A stretch of DNA of 64,000 nucleotides. It comes from Glaciimonas sp. (GTDB lineage: Bacteria > Pseudomonadota > Gammaproteobacteria > Burkholderiales > Burkholderiaceae_D). This document shows positions 1-9,284 of this stretch, in pieces. Made by a program: the position numbers and the translations under genes. How positions within the stretch are numbered: the stretch's first letter is position 1; every line of letters starts with the position of its first letter. Where the stretch lies: assembly GCA_012927585.1 (NCBI GenBank), contig JABBOY010000003.1, forward strand, positions 1 through 64,000, in the 5' to 3' direction. The notes under the pieces were generated by a model, which ran no database searches, had not been told where the DNA came from, and was given only the letters and a program-made list of their open reading frames with translations.

Positions 1-2
1 AG

Positions 3-296
3 TATGAAGATGTGTATTTGAAGAAATACGAAAGCGTGCAGGACCTGCTGATAGGGCTGACGCACTACTTCCTGTTTTACAACGAGGAAAGGCGGCATCA
101 ATCGCTGGACTACCAAACGCCGGACGTCGTGTACCGGACGGCAACCGGTGGCGGTGCGAAGATTGTGGATAAATTTGGCGGCGCGCTGAAGACATCATCC
201 TCTGTGGAGCGTAGCGCAACAGGGGATGATGTCTCCGGCGCAAAAGAATTGGGGGCAGCGCCATGCAGCTGGTGTGTGAGCAGGGCACTATCTTAA
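3..296 (+). mobile_element. IS3-family transposase (OrfB), C-terminal part, open at the window edge
   Basis: The reading frame is open at the left edge and stops at 294-296. The visible part contains the end of the DDE integrase core: a FYNEERRHQSLDYQTP segment, which is the catalytic-Glu helix and the R/K-H-x-S-L-x-x-x-T-P signature of IS3-family OrfB proteins. A tail of about 60 residues follows that is not part of the catalytic core. The enzyme would carry out copy-out/paste-in transposition of the element. OrfA and the N-terminal half of OrfB would lie to the left of the window, so whether the element is complete cannot be judged. Confidence 0.85.
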
Positions 297-310
297 ACTC
301 GGTAAATATT

Positions 311-335
311 TGTCTGGACAGTGGGGTCCACTTTA
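311..335. repeat. Probable right terminal inverted repeat of the IS3-family element
   Basis: TGGACAGTGGGGTCCACTTTA lies just after the transposase stop codon and resembles the terminal repeats of IS3-family elements, which often contain GTGGACCCCACT-type sequence. The left end is outside the window, so the match between ends and any 3-4 bp target duplication cannot be tested. The host sequence resumes near 336, about 110 bp before the end of the neighbouring lysR gene. Confidence 0.6.
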
Positions 336-447
336 GAGCGACGCGCGACCAGGCATAGCAAGCCCACCTCTCAGGATAACTTTTTCTAGTCCTTCGCTCT
401 GGAACCAGGGCTGCGAGCCGCTACTATAAAAAAGCCTGGAACATATT

Positions 448-1368
448 TCAAGCCTGCGCAGCAGCGGCGCTCCAATCATTTTTTTCAACAAACTGAAACA
501 GGAATCCCATAAAGCTTTGCGCGGCAGGCGATAGCGATCTGCCATTCCTTGTGAAAATCAGAAACTTGCGAGTAAGTTCAGGGTCGTGCAGCAGGCGCAT
601 TTGCAATTGATAGAGTTTTACCAGCGATCCGGCATAGGGCAGACAGGCAGTAATGCCGAGGTTGGCGCTGACCATGCTCAGGGCGGTGGTCATAAACGTA
701 ACTTCATTGCTCGGGTTCAGTGTCAGATCGCGCAAAGATGCATGCAAATCGAGCGTGAGCCTCTCGGCAAATTGCCCCTGCAAGGCAATAAATGGAAAAT
801 CCACAGCATCCGTCCAAGTTATCCGCTGCTGCTTCTCTAAAGGATGATTCTTGGGAAACACCAGCATAAAAGGCATTTCAAACAGGGTTTTTGCAGCGAT
901 CTCGGGTGTCGGATCGCGCTCAGGGCCAATCCCGAAATCAACCTCCCCACTCAATACACGCGGTGAGACAGTTTCAACAGCGCAATCAGTCAAACGTATC
1001 TGCACCTCCGGGTGCTCCACCTTGTAAGCCGCGATAACCTCCGGCAGCAGCGTGCAAGCCATCAATTGCGGTGCCGCTATACGTACTACACCCTTTCTCA
1101 GGGCCTTGAGATTGGTGATGTCACTTAGCACTCCGTCCAGATCCTGGACGATTTTTTTAATGAACGGGTAAAACTCGCGGCCCACCTCGGATAGTTGCAT
1201 CTTGCGCGTATTGCGGTCAACCAATCGCACGCCCAAGGCGAGTTCCAACTCCTTGATCAGTCCGCTCAAGGCAGATTGCGTGACATGCATCGAATCTGCG
1301 GCGCTGGTAAAGCTGCCCCTTTGAGCAAGAGCGATGAAAGCACGCAACTGTCGCAAGGTTACATTCAT
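448..1368 (-). CDS. LysR-family transcriptional regulator
   Basis: A 306-residue protein with the typical LysR layout. The N-terminal winged helix-turn-helix covers about residues 1-60 (ITSAADSMHVTQSALS-like recognition region, residues 18-37), followed by a linker helix and a periplasmic-binding-protein-like effector domain (about 90-295). It is divergent from the VOC/MFS/FAH/MaiA genes across a 240-bp gap, the classic arrangement for a LysR regulator that controls its neighbour. I infer that it senses an aromatic intermediate of the adjacent pathway; the effector cannot be read from the sequence. The IS end lies about 110 bp beyond its stop codon, so the gene is intact. Confidence 0.9.
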   Translation of the reverse strand: MNVTLRQLRAFIALAQRGSFTSAADSMHVTQSALSGLIKELELALGVRLVDRNTRKMQLSEVGREFYPFIKKIVQDLDGVLSDITNLKALRKGVVRIAAPQLMACTLLPEVIAAYKVEHPEVQIRLTDCAVETVSPRVLSGEVDFGIGPERDPTPEIAAKTLFEMPFMLVFPKNHPLEKQQRITWTDAVDFPFIALQGQFAERLTLDLHASLRDLTLNPSNEVTFMTTALSMVSANLGITACLPYAGSLVKLYQLQMRLLHDPELTRKFLIFTRNGRSLSPAAQSFMGFLFQFVEKNDWSAAAAQA

Positions 1369-1387
1369 AAGCTAGCCTGATAAATTC

Positions 1388-1437
1388 ATTCGAAAATACT
1401 GTTTGAATGATAGATCAAATTCGACTTTAATGTATTC
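1388..1437. promoter_or_regulatory. Candidate LysR operator: four ATTC/GAAT half-sites
   Basis: The divergent lysR/VOC intergenic region contains ATTC at 1388, GAAT at 1405, ATTC at 1419 and ATTC at 1434, spaced 17, 14 and 15 bp apart in an AT-rich stretch. The middle pair forms the inverted repeat GAAT-N10-ATTC (1405-1422). LysR regulators usually bind dyads near a T-N11-A core just upstream of their own start, which is where this lies. Inference from position and symmetry only. Confidence 0.35.
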
Positions 1438-1608
1438 AAGAAGTTGTGCTCAACACTCTGGTTGAATTACCGGGGCGGGGAAGGAACGTCAATGAAAAGC
1501 TAGCGAAGTTTTCTTTCATGCGGCAGTGGCTAAATCATTGCAGTTGCCTGCCGCGCATCGACCAAACAGCCAAGTTAATCATCAACAACACCATTATTGG
1601 AGACGTAA

Positions 1609-2160
1609 ATGAAGATCAAGAAAATTCACCACGTGGCTTATCGTTGCATTGACGCAAAACAGACGGTCGAGTGGTACGGCAAATACCTCAACATGGATCT
1701 GGTATTGGCCATTGCGGAGGATCAGGTTCCTTCAACCAAGGCGCCTGACCCTTACATGCATATTTTTCTGGACGCCGGTGGCGGCAATGTCCTTGCGTTT
1801 TTCGAGTTGCCGAACCAGGCCCCGATGGATCGTGACCGCAACACGCCGACCTGGACCCAGCATCTGGCGCTGGAAGTCGGAACGCTGGAAGAAATACTGG
1901 AAACCAAGCAACGCCTGGAAGCAGATGGCATCGAAGTCATCGGTCCAACCGACCATACCATCTTCAAATCCATCTATTTCTTCGACCCCAGCGGCCACCG
2001 CATGGAACTGGCGTTCAACACCGGCACCCCTGCGATGATGCAGAAACTGGATGCCGTCAAATGGGAAATGGTCGAGGAATGGGCCAGGACCAAAAAAGCG
2101 CCGAAGCATGCGCAATGGATGCATGACGGCAGCTACACGGCAGAAGAGGTCAAACAGTAA
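1609..2160 (+). CDS. VOC-superfamily metalloenzyme (glyoxalase/extradiol-dioxygenase fold)
   Basis: A 183-residue single-unit VOC protein with two beta-alpha-beta-beta-beta modules. Candidate metal ligands are visible at His8 (KIHHVAYR), His85 (TQHLALEV) and Glu133 (HRMELAF), the 2-His-1-carboxylate set of VOC oxygenases. Glu66 (AFFELP) also falls where glyoxalase I has its second ligand, so a non-oxygenase activity is possible. The gene is first in a row with an aromatic-acid transporter, an FAH-family hydrolase and a maleylacetoacetate isomerase. No cupin-type ring-cleavage dioxygenase is present in the window. It is either the ring-cleaving step or an accessory enzyme; the sequence does not decide. 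Confidence 0.8.
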   Translation: MKIKKIHHVAYRCIDAKQTVEWYGKYLNMDLVLAIAEDQVPSTKAPDPYMHIFLDAGGGNVLAFFELPNQAPMDRDRNTPTWTQHLALEVGTLEEILETKQRLEADGIEVIGPTDHTIFKSIYFFDPSGHRMELAFNTGTPAMMQKLDAVKWEMVEEWARTKKAPKHAQWMHDGSYTAEEVKQ

Positions 2161-2381
2161 ACTCGGCCAACTGGCGCTGGACAACCACGGTGCGGTACTG
2201 GCCAGCCTGAACTGGTAGGCCGCTTACTCTTGCAACCCTAAAATCCTGGGCCTGTCCGCCATAAATTTCCCCTCCGATTTCGCAATTTAGGCCCTTTATA
2301 CCTGCCTGCAAATCGGAGAGTACGCAATCCAAAGCGATTCCATTAGATTCATACGCAAATAAAAACCCGGAGACAATAAGC

Positions 2382-3746
2382 ATGGACATGGGCAAAACAA
2401 TCGATATACCGGCTCTGATAGACAATAACAAGATTGGCCGGTTCCAGATCGGCATGCTTATCCTGTGCGGCCTGTGCGTCATCATGGATGGCTTCGACGT
2501 GCAGGCAATGGGCTACGTTGCTCCGGCGATTATTCAAGATTGGCACGTTAGCAAGGCGAATTTAGGCCCGGTTTTCGGTGCCGGTTTGTTGGGCATGCTG
2601 GTCGGCTCGCTTCTATTCAGCATGACGGCCGACAAAATCGGCCGCCGTCCGGTGCTGGTCGGCGCTACCCTGTTTTTTGCGATCTGCATGCTGGCCACGC
2701 CATTGGCAAGTTCCATCGAGCAGCTACAGCTCATTCGCTTCATTACCGGGCTCGGACTTGGTGCCGTCATGCCGAATGCGATGGCACTGGCAGGCGAATA
2801 CAGCCCGCTGAGGAAAAAAGTCACGCTGATGATGTTGGTCTCTTGCGGCTTTACAATCGGAGCCGTCATTGGCGGCTTGCTGTCAGCCGCCCTGATTCCT
2901 AACTTCGGTTGGCAATCGGTATTTTACGTAGGCGGCACGATTCCATTGATTATCGGCATATTCATGTTTTTTTTCCTGCCGGAGTCGATGCAGTTTCTTG
3001 TGCTGCGCCGAAAAAATCTGGACAAGGTTGCCCAATGGCTCAAACACATTGACCCGACCGTAACGATTGAGAGCAACACGCATTATGTCGTGCATGAAAA
3101 AGCGCACAAAGGCGCGCCAGTACTGCAATTGTTTCAGGACGGTCGCGCAAAGATGACTATTCTGCTGTGGGGCATCAACTTCATGAACTTGCTTAACCTT
3201 TATTTTCTGTCGAACTGGTTGCCGACGATTGCCAAGGAAGCCGGGCTTTCCACTACCAACGCGGTGCTCGCAGGAACCGCGCTTCAATTGGGCGGCACCA
3301 TAGGCACACTCGTGATGGGGCAGTTAATCGACCGCTCGAGTTTCCGCCGCGTGCTGCTTCCCTGCTTCATGGTGGCCGGCATTTCAATCGCATTGATCGG
3401 CCGCCCTGATGTCTCATTGGCTTTCCTGTTTGTCACGATTTTTGTAACCGGCTTTTGTATTGTCGGCGGCCAGCCTGCAGTCAATGCGCTTGCTGCCAGC
3501 TATTACCCGACCACATTACGTTCTACCGGAATCGGCTGGAGTTTGGGTGTAGGACGGATCGGTTCCATTATTGGCCCGGTACTGGGTGGCGAATTGATAC
3601 GCCTCAACTGGCCCAACAGCACGATCTTTATTGCAGTAGCGATTCCTGCAGTGGTATCGGCGCTGATGGTCTGGAGCATGAATCGCACCCCGGCCGCCGG
3701 CCCGACAACAAAATTAAGCGAAGCTGCCTCCTTAAACAATGGATGA
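2382..3746 (+). CDS. MFS transporter, aromatic acid:H+ symporter (AAHS) type
   Basis: A 454-residue protein with 12 predicted membrane segments. TM1 contains the DGFDVQAMG segment, the D-G-x-D motif characteristic of AAHS permeases such as PcaK and BenK. The loop-2 motif ADKIGRRPVL is the general MFS motif A. A GGAGA ribosome-binding site precedes the ATG. It should import an aromatic carboxylate across the inner membrane with protons. Its position between the VOC gene and the FAH/MaiA genes supports uptake of the pathway substrate, which cannot be named from sequence. Confidence 0.88.
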   Translation: MDMGKTIDIPALIDNNKIGRFQIGMLILCGLCVIMDGFDVQAMGYVAPAIIQDWHVSKANLGPVFGAGLLGMLVGSLLFSMTADKIGRRPVLVGATLFFAICMLATPLASSIEQLQLIRFITGLGLGAVMPNAMALAGEYSPLRKKVTLMMLVSCGFTIGAVIGGLLSAALIPNFGWQSVFYVGGTIPLIIGIFMFFFLPESMQFLVLRRKNLDKVAQWLKHIDPTVTIESNTHYVVHEKAHKGAPVLQLFQDGRAKMTILLWGINFMNLLNLYFLSNWLPTIAKEAGLSTTNAVLAGTALQLGGTIGTLVMGQLIDRSSFRRVLLPCFMVAGISIALIGRPDVSLAFLFVTIFVTGFCIVGGQPAVNALAASYYPTTLRSTGIGWSLGVGRIGSIIGPVLGGELIRLNWPNSTIFIAVAIPAVVSALMVWSMNRTPAAGPTTKLSEAASLNNG

Positions 3747-3882
3747 CATAGCTATTCTGGTTCCCCACCCATCTGAGCGGGAAGAAGCAGAGCCACCGAT
3801 CGAATTACTACCCGTTAAAACAATATTGCAGCACTAACCTGCCCGAATTCCGGCCAGCCTCGATTAGGAAGAGAAAGCCCAA

Positions 3883-4905
3883 ATGAAACTAGCCACCCTG
3901 AAAACTGGCGGCCGCGATGGCACGCTGGTCGTCGTCAGTCGAGATCTGAGCCTGTATCAGGCTGTACCCGCGCTCGCCCGCAGTCTGCAAGCCGCGCTGG
4001 ACGACTGGGACCGTATCGCGCCGCAACTGGCTGCGGTTTATGCAGACCTGAATAACGGCGTTGCCGGCAACACCCAGCCGTTTAACCAACATCTATGCCA
4101 TTCGCCGTTGCCGCGTGCTTATCAGTGGGCCGATGGTTCTGCCTATGTTAACCATGTGGAACTGGTACGCCGCGCGCGCGGTGCCGAGTTGCCTGCTTCG
4201 TTCTGGGTCGACCCGTTGATGTATCAGGGCGGCTCGGATTCTTTCATCGGCCCGCGTGACCCGATCCAAGCGCTGTCGGAAGATTGGGGGATTGATCTGG
4301 AAGCCGAGGTTGCGGTAATTACCGGCGATTTGCCGATGGGCGCCAGCCCGGCCGAATGCGCGCAAGCGATCCGTCTGGTGATGCTGGTCAATGATGTTTC
4401 ACTGCGTAACCTGATCCCAGCCGAGTTGGCCAAAGGTTTCGGTTTCTTCCAATCCAAGGCGGCCAGCGCCTTTTCCCCGGTAGCCGTCACTATTGACGAA
4501 TTGGGCGAGGCTTGGCAGGACGCCAAACTCCATTTGCCGCTGGTAGTGCATCTGAACCGGAAGCCGTTCGGCCAGCCCAATGCCGGCGTTGACATGATTT
4601 TCAATTTTGGCCAGCTTGTGGCCCACGCAGCCAAGACCCGTGAGGTGGCAGCCGGCTCCATCATCGGTTCCGGCACCGTTTCCAACAAACAGGGCAATCT
4701 GTACGGTTCCAGCATCGAGAACGGCGGAGTCGGCTACTGCTGTCTGGCCGAAGTACGCATGTATGAAACCATCGAGAGCGGCACTCCTAAAACCGCCTTT
4801 CTAAAGTTCGGCGATAACGTGCGCATCGAAATGTTCGACGTGCAGGGTGACAGTATTTTTGGTGCTATCGAGCAGACGGTTGCCCGCTACCCGGAGCAAG
4901 ATTGA
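3883..4905 (+). CDS. Fumarylacetoacetate hydrolase-family protein
   Basis: A 340-residue protein of the short FAH class (COG0179-like) rather than the roughly 430-residue fumarylacetoacetase class. The C-terminal domain (about 115-335) carries the acidic metal-binding segments LEAEVAVITGD and VNDVSLRN and the IGSGTVSN segment near the active site. Members hydrolyse C-C bonds in fumarylacetoacetate or fumarylpyruvate, giving fumarate plus acetoacetate or pyruvate. The next gene is a maleylacetoacetate/maleylpyruvate isomerase, whose product would be its substrate. The exact substrate (homogentisate- or gentisate-derived) is undetermined. Confidence 0.87.
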   Translation: MKLATLKTGGRDGTLVVVSRDLSLYQAVPALARSLQAALDDWDRIAPQLAAVYADLNNGVAGNTQPFNQHLCHSPLPRAYQWADGSAYVNHVELVRRARGAELPASFWVDPLMYQGGSDSFIGPRDPIQALSEDWGIDLEAEVAVITGDLPMGASPAECAQAIRLVMLVNDVSLRNLIPAELAKGFGFFQSKAASAFSPVAVTIDELGEAWQDAKLHLPLVVHLNRKPFGQPNAGVDMIFNFGQLVAHAAKTREVAAGSIIGSGTVSNKQGNLYGSSIENGGVGYCCLAEVRMYETIESGTPKTAFLKFGDNVRIEMFDVQGDSIFGAIEQTVARYPEQD

Positions 4906-4906
4906 C

Positions 4907-5635
4907 ATGCGAGACATCGATAGCGCGCTGCGCCCAGGTCGAGTTATCCCACTAACAGGTGCTCCGCGCATGGGGGCCACGGCCAGGTTAAAGCTGTATA
5001 CCTACTTTCGCAGCTCTGCCGCCTACCGGGTACGCATTGCCCTCAATCTGAAAGGACTTTCTTACCAGAGCGTCCCAGTGCATTTATTGAAAAATGGCGG
5101 CGAACAGCTACAGGACAGCTACCGTGCGATCAACCCCGGCGCGATGTTGCCCAGTCTGCAAGATGGCGACGCCACCGTCACCCAATCGCTAGCCATTCTC
5201 GAATATCTGGAAGAAGTCTACCCGGACATCGCGCTGCTTCCCGGCGATGCGCTGGGCCGGGCCAGGGTACGGGCTTTGGCGTTGACCGTTGCCTGCGACA
5301 TCCACCCGATTAACAATCTGCGCGTACTCAAGTATCTCAGCGGCAACCTGCAGATATCGGAAAAAGCCAAGGCCGATTGGTACCGGCACTGGGTGCAGGA
5401 AGGTTTTGGGATTATCGAAACCCATCTGGCGCGTGACCGGCAAAGCGGTAGCTTTTGCCACGGCGACGCACCAACACTGGCCGACTGCTGCCTGATTCCA
5501 CAAGTATTCAATGCGCAGCGCTTCAATGTGGATTTATCTGTCTATCCGACCATCAAGGGCATTCACGACCGCTGCGCCGAATTACCGGCTTTCATCAGCG
5601 CGCACCCGGAACAGCAGCCGGATGCGGAGAAATAA
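4907..5635 (+). CDS. maiA: Maleylacetoacetate (or maleylpyruvate) isomerase, zeta-class GST
   Basis: A zeta-class glutathione transferase that isomerises the cis double bond of maleylacetoacetate using glutathione. The signature SSAAYRVRIALNLKG lies at the start of the thioredoxin-like domain, followed by an all-helical C-terminal domain. The ATG at 4907 has a GGAG 11 bp upstream and sits one base after the FAH stop codon, so the two genes are translationally close. The ATG at 4970 would give 221 residues, nearer the usual 210-220, and is a real alternative. The choice between maleylacetoacetate and maleylpyruvate depends on the upstream ring-cleavage enzyme. Confidence 0.9.
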   Translation: MRDIDSALRPGRVIPLTGAPRMGATARLKLYTYFRSSAAYRVRIALNLKGLSYQSVPVHLLKNGGEQLQDSYRAINPGAMLPSLQDGDATVTQSLAILEYLEEVYPDIALLPGDALGRARVRALALTVACDIHPINNLRVLKYLSGNLQISEKAKADWYRHWVQEGFGIIETHLARDRQSGSFCHGDAPTLADCCLIPQVFNAQRFNVDLSVYPTIKGIHDRCAELPAFISAHPEQQPDAEK

Positions 5636-5869
5636 AACCATGAGTAGCCGCCAACAGACGTTTTTGCGCGGATAAAACATGGCGAAATGATGTCCCGCAT
5701 GAAACCATTGGCAACAAGCAACCAATAAAGCAGGTCACGCGACGGTTTGAGGGCTGCGCGACACAGTGCATGCCGCTAGCGCCATTTGATCAGCAACCTT
5801 CCATGACTGCATTAGCAGGATGCTGAAAGCCCAGCATGAGTCAGATTGGTATTTGTAATACTCGCCTTT

Positions 5870-5928
5870 GTATGCCAAAAAATATGGCACTTTCCGCATA
5901 TAAAACATGCGGAATGCAAAAATACTCC
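5870..5928. repeat. TTCCGCAT intergenic repeat, copy A (perfect hairpin)
   Basis: The unit runs from GTATGCC to AATACTCC and contains a perfect inverted repeat, TTCCGCAT (5892-5899) and ATGCGGAA (5907-5914), with a 7-base loop. It lies in the 302-bp gap between the convergent maiA and rsmA genes; nothing else is recognisable in that gap. It is one of seven related units in this window (copies A-G). Confidence 0.75.
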
Positions 5929-5937
5929 TAGTTTTTT

Positions 5938-6708
5938 CTACAATCGATTAGCCAGTGCCACGTATTGTTCCAGCGGCACCGTCTCCGGCCGGGTTTGCGG
6001 ATCGACGCCGGCTGCAATCAGATCGGATTCGGCAAACATGCCGGCCAGACAATTGCGGATTACCTTGCGGCGTTGGGAGAATGCCTTCAGCACTACTGCG
6101 CTGAGTTTATCGGCGTCGCAGGGCAAGCGCTGTGCGATCGGGATCATGCGCACGACGGCGGACTCGACGCGCGGTGGTGGGTTGAAGGCGGTCGGCGGCA
6201 CGATGAATAGCAACTCCATGCGGTAGCGCCATTGCAGCATGACCGACAACCGGCCGTAAGTCTTGCTGCCAGGCGCTGCAACCATGCGCTCGACCACTTC
6301 TTTTTGCAGCATGAAATGTTGATCCTCAACCTGCTGCGCGAACTCTGCGAAATGAAATAGCAGCGGGCTGGAGATGTTATAGGGCAGGTTGCCGACGATG
6401 CGCAACTTCTGGCCGGGCGCGACCGGAATTTCCGCAAAATCGAACTTCAGCGCGTCGCCCGCATGCACAATCAACTTGGCGGGGTCGAAGCTTGTGTGCA
6501 ACCGCGCCACCAGATCACGGTCGAGTTCGACCACGTGCATGTGATGTAACGGCTCCAGCAACAAGCGCGTCATCGCACCCAGGCCGGGGCCGACCTCGAC
6601 TATGGCGTCGCCCGGCTGGGGATCAATCGCCTCGACGATGCGCGACAGCACGAATTTATCGGTCAGGAAATTCTGGCCGAAACGCTTGCGGGGGATATGT
6701 TTCATCAA
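5938..6708 (-). CDS. rsmA: 16S rRNA (adenine1518-N6/adenine1519-N6)-dimethyltransferase
   Basis: KsgA/RsmA dimethylates two adjacent adenines in the 3' loop of 16S rRNA during 30S maturation, using S-adenosylmethionine. The 256-residue length is normal. The motif-I segment VEVGPGLG (residues 37-44) binds SAM, and NLPYN (107-111) is the catalytic motif IV of N6-adenine methylases. The N-terminal RKRFGQNFL is the family hallmark. It is the last gene of a minus-strand block lptD-surA-pdxA-rsmA, the usual betaproteobacterial order. Two adjacent ATG codons make the start uncertain by one residue. Confidence 0.97.
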   Translation of the reverse strand: MMKHIPRKRFGQNFLTDKFVLSRIVEAIDPQPGDAIVEVGPGLGAMTRLLLEPLHHMHVVELDRDLVARLHTSFDPAKLIVHAGDALKFDFAEIPVAPGQKLRIVGNLPYNISSPLLFHFAEFAQQVEDQHFMLQKEVVERMVAAPGSKTYGRLSVMLQWRYRMELLFIVPPTAFNPPPRVESAVVRMIPIAQRLPCDADKLSAVVLKAFSQRRKVIRNCLAGMFAESDLIAAGVDPQTRPETVPLEQYVALANRL

Positions 6709-6724
6709 GGAAATCTATTCTTGT

Positions 6725-7813
6725 TTATTTCTGGTATGTGCTGGATGCGTCCGTGCAGAGCGCCACTTGGGTAGCCATTTGGGCCGCCGCCTGTATGGCA
6801 GCGATCATGCTGCCGCAGTCGGCATGGCCGGCACCCAGGGCCGCCAAGTCGAGGGCGGTACCGTGATCAACAGAGGTGCGGATCAGCGGCAGGCCGAGCG
6901 TGATGTTGACGCCCTGGCCGAAACTTGCGAACTTCAGCACCGGCAAACCTTGGTCGTGGTACATCGCCAGCACGCAATCGGCGTCTCGCAAATACTTGGG
7001 CTGGAACACGGTGTCGGCTGGATATGGGCCGCTCACTTGCATCCCCTTGGCTTGCGCGGCCAGAATCGCGGGTGCGATCACGTCAATTTCTTCGCGACCC
7101 AGGTAGCCGCTCTCGCCGGCGTGCGGGTTCAGGCCGGTGACCAGAATGCGCGGTTGCGCCAGACCGAATTTACTGTGCAGATCAGCGTGTATTATTTCCA
7201 GCGTGCGGCTCAAAGCGTCGAAGGTAATAGCCGCCGGCACATGCTTCAGGGCCAGATGGGTGGTGGCCAGCGCTACCCTCAAATGCGGCGCAGTGCCGCC
7301 GACCAGCATCATCACTACCTGCGGGGTGTGGGTCTGCTGGGCCAGGTATTCGGTATGGCCGGTGAATTTGACGTCGCCGATGCCGGCGTCGTTGATGGTA
7401 CTTTTTTGCAACGGGGCAGTGACGATGGCGTCGAACCAGCCGCTTTGCGCACCTTCAATAGCAATATCCAGTGTCTGCAGCAACGACCGGCCGTTTTTTG
7501 GATCAAGGTGGCCGGGAACCACATGTGCTTCCAACGGGCAGTCGATAACCACCAGCCGGTCCGGCGGAAAATCCGGCAAACCGCCATTGCGCACGGCACG
7601 CAAGGAGAGCGCGACCAAGCTGATGGCCGGATCAAGTGCGTCTGCGATCATGGCCAAATATGCCGCATCACCGATCAACACCGCCCTGATTTCGGCGCGC
7701 AAGGTCCAAGCTGCCTTAATCGATATTTCAGGGCCGATGCCGGCCGGTTCGCCGGTGGTGATTGCCAGCGTCGGGCGGCTTGCCGGATGCTGCGCAGACG
7801 CAAGTGCGGGCAT
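6725..7813 (-). CDS. pdxA: 4-hydroxythreonine-4-phosphate dehydrogenase
   Basis: PdxA oxidises 4-phosphohydroxy-L-threonine in the DXP-dependent route to pyridoxal 5'-phosphate. From the ATG at 7813 the protein has 362 residues. The N-terminal [13 protein letters not shown] is the family signature. Metal-binding histidines are visible in [18 protein letters not shown] and [11 protein letters not shown]. The frame is open further upstream into surA, but that extension has no family character; the chosen start leaves a 7-bp gap after the surA stop. The close packing with surA and rsmA (16-bp gap) suggests one transcript. Confidence 0.96.
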   Translation of the reverse strand: MPALASAQHPASRPTLAITTGEPAGIGPEISIKAAWTLRAEIRAVLIGDAAYLAMIADALDPAISLVALSLRAVRNGGLPDFPPDRLVVIDCPLEAHVVPGHLDPKNGRSLLQTLDIAIEGAQSGWFDAIVTAPLQKSTINDAGIGDVKFTGHTEYLAQQTHTPQVVMMLVGGTAPHLRVALATTHLALKHVPAAITFDALSRTLEIIHADLHSKFGLAQPRILVTGLNPHAGESGYLGREEIDVIAPAILAAQAKGMQVSGPYPADTVFQPKYLRDADCVLAMYHDQGLPVLKFASFGQGVNITLGLPLIRTSVDHGTALDLAALGAGHADCGSMIAAIQAAAQMATQVALCTDASSTYQK

Positions 7814-7820
7814 CACATCC

Positions 7821-9251
7821 TCACTTCTCTTCAGTGCGAAATTCGACATAGGCGCGGTCGCGGATCTGGCGCTGCCAATCTTGGGTCGCTTCTTCGATTT
7901 TGATCTCGCGAATGGCCATCCGGGCAGTGTTGCGCTTGCGCTCCGGCGACACCGCATCGGTCTTGCGTTCAAGCACCTGGATCAGGTGATAACCGAAGGG
8001 CGACTCGATCGGCTCGCTGATCTGCCCCGGCTGCAGCGCATCCATCGCACGTTCGAATTCCGGCACGGTATCGCCGGGGTAGAGCCAACCCAGATCGCCG
8101 CCCTGGGCCGCCGACAAATCGTTGGAATAAAGTTTGGCCAGCTCTTCAAACGTGGCCGCCTTGTTGTCCAGCCGCTGCTTGAGCTCGGTCAGCGTGCGGC
8201 GCGCCTCATTGGCCGGCACCGCCTGGTTGACCTTGATCAGGATATGCCGCGCATGCGTCTGCTGCACTGCCGGAGCGCTGGCATCGGTCTTGGCGGCGTC
8301 ACGCTTGCCGACCAATTTCAGGATATGAAAACCATTCGCGCTCCTGAGCACTGCGGATACCTGGCCTGGACTCAGGTTGGCCACTGCGTCGAGGAATAGT
8401 TTGGGCAAGCGATCCTGACCGCGCCAACCCAGATCGCCACCGGTGAGCGCCTCGCCGGCGTCGGAAAAGCTGGCCGACACCTTGGCAAAGTCGCCGCCAG
8501 ATTTGAGTTGTTGCAGCGCTGATTGGGCGCGCTTCTCGCGCTCGGCGATTTGTTCGGGAGAAGCGTTTTCAGGAATGCGTACCAGAATCTGGGCCAGATT
8601 TAACTCTTGCTGGGCTTGTGCAGGATTTTTTTCGGCGCCGAGATAATTATCGATTTCCGATTCAGCTACCTGGATTTTACTGTCAACTTCGCGCTCGCGC
8701 AGGCGCTGCGTGACGATTTGTTGCCGGATTTCCTCACGGAACTCCGGGAAGGCAGTGCCTTCACGCTCCAGCTCGTCGCGAAATTTCTGCAGGGTCATTT
8801 TGTTCTGTTCGGCAATTCGGCTGATGGAGCGATCCAGCATAATGTCGTCGACCTGAATACCGGCCTCTTTGGCAAGCTGCATCTGGGCCCGTTCAAGCAC
8901 CATTTGTTCCAGCAACTGATGCTGAAATTCAGCGCGTGGCGGCAGGTTGATGCCCTTTTTGACAGCCCGTGCCTGAACTGTGCGCAAGCGCTGCTCCAGT
9001 TCCTGTTGGGTGATGACTTCATTGTTGACAACAGCAATGATGGCGTCCACCAACTGCGGCTGGCTGGCATTTTGCGTCACTGCCGCAGTCGTCTTGGCTG
9101 CAGTCACTTTAGCTGCAGGTGCGCTCTTGGCTTGCGCCCAGGTGCCGGCAGGCGCGCCCAATGCCAGGCTAAGTAACAGTATCGTCAGTAGAGATGCCGA
9201 TGGCACCGACTTGTTCGCATTACGATTACGCAAAGGTTTAAATTCGCTCAT
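7821..9251 (-). CDS. surA: Periplasmic chaperone/peptidyl-prolyl isomerase SurA
   Basis: SurA escorts outer-membrane proteins, notably LptD, through the periplasm. The protein has 476 residues, with a hydrophobic signal region (about 20-40, ending near TWAQA). It then has the SurA N-terminal chaperone domain with [17 protein letters not shown], and two parvulin domains at about 220-320 and 335-430, each with the GGDLGW motif. The first parvulin domain follows a [14 protein letters not shown] lead-in, the second an HARHILIKV segment. It lies 33 bp downstream of lptD, its main client, in the same orientation. Confidence 0.96.
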   Translation of the reverse strand: MSEFKPLRNRNANKSVPSASLLTILLLSLALGAPAGTWAQAKSAPAAKVTAAKTTAAVTQNASQPQLVDAIIAVVNNEVITQQELEQRLRTVQARAVKKGINLPPRAEFQHQLLEQMVLERAQMQLAKEAGIQVDDIMLDRSISRIAEQNKMTLQKFRDELEREGTAFPEFREEIRQQIVTQRLREREVDSKIQVAESEIDNYLGAEKNPAQAQQELNLAQILVRIPENASPEQIAEREKRAQSALQQLKSGGDFAKVSASFSDAGEALTGGDLGWRGQDRLPKLFLDAVANLSPGQVSAVLRSANGFHILKLVGKRDAAKTDASAPAVQQTHARHILIKVNQAVPANEARRTLTELKQRLDNKAATFEELAKLYSNDLSAAQGGDLGWLYPGDTVPEFERAMDALQPGQISEPIESPFGYHLIQVLERKTDAVSPERKRNTARMAIREIKIEEATQDWQRQIRDRAYVEFRTEEK

Positions 9252-9284
9252 GATGTTTTCGTGTTGATTGATTGCGGGATCTGG

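Noticed and set aside
333-545. A 70-codon minus-strand frame crossing the IS end and the lysR 3' end
   Set aside because: It crosses the IS boundary and overlaps lysR in another frame; chance frame.
6602-8399. Two long plus-strand open frames opposite pdxA and surA (433 and 420 codons)
   Set aside because: They lie antisense to genes with clear family motifs and have low-complexity, Arg/Cys/Ala/Gly-rich translations with no domain. They arise from the high G+C codon bias of the real genes.
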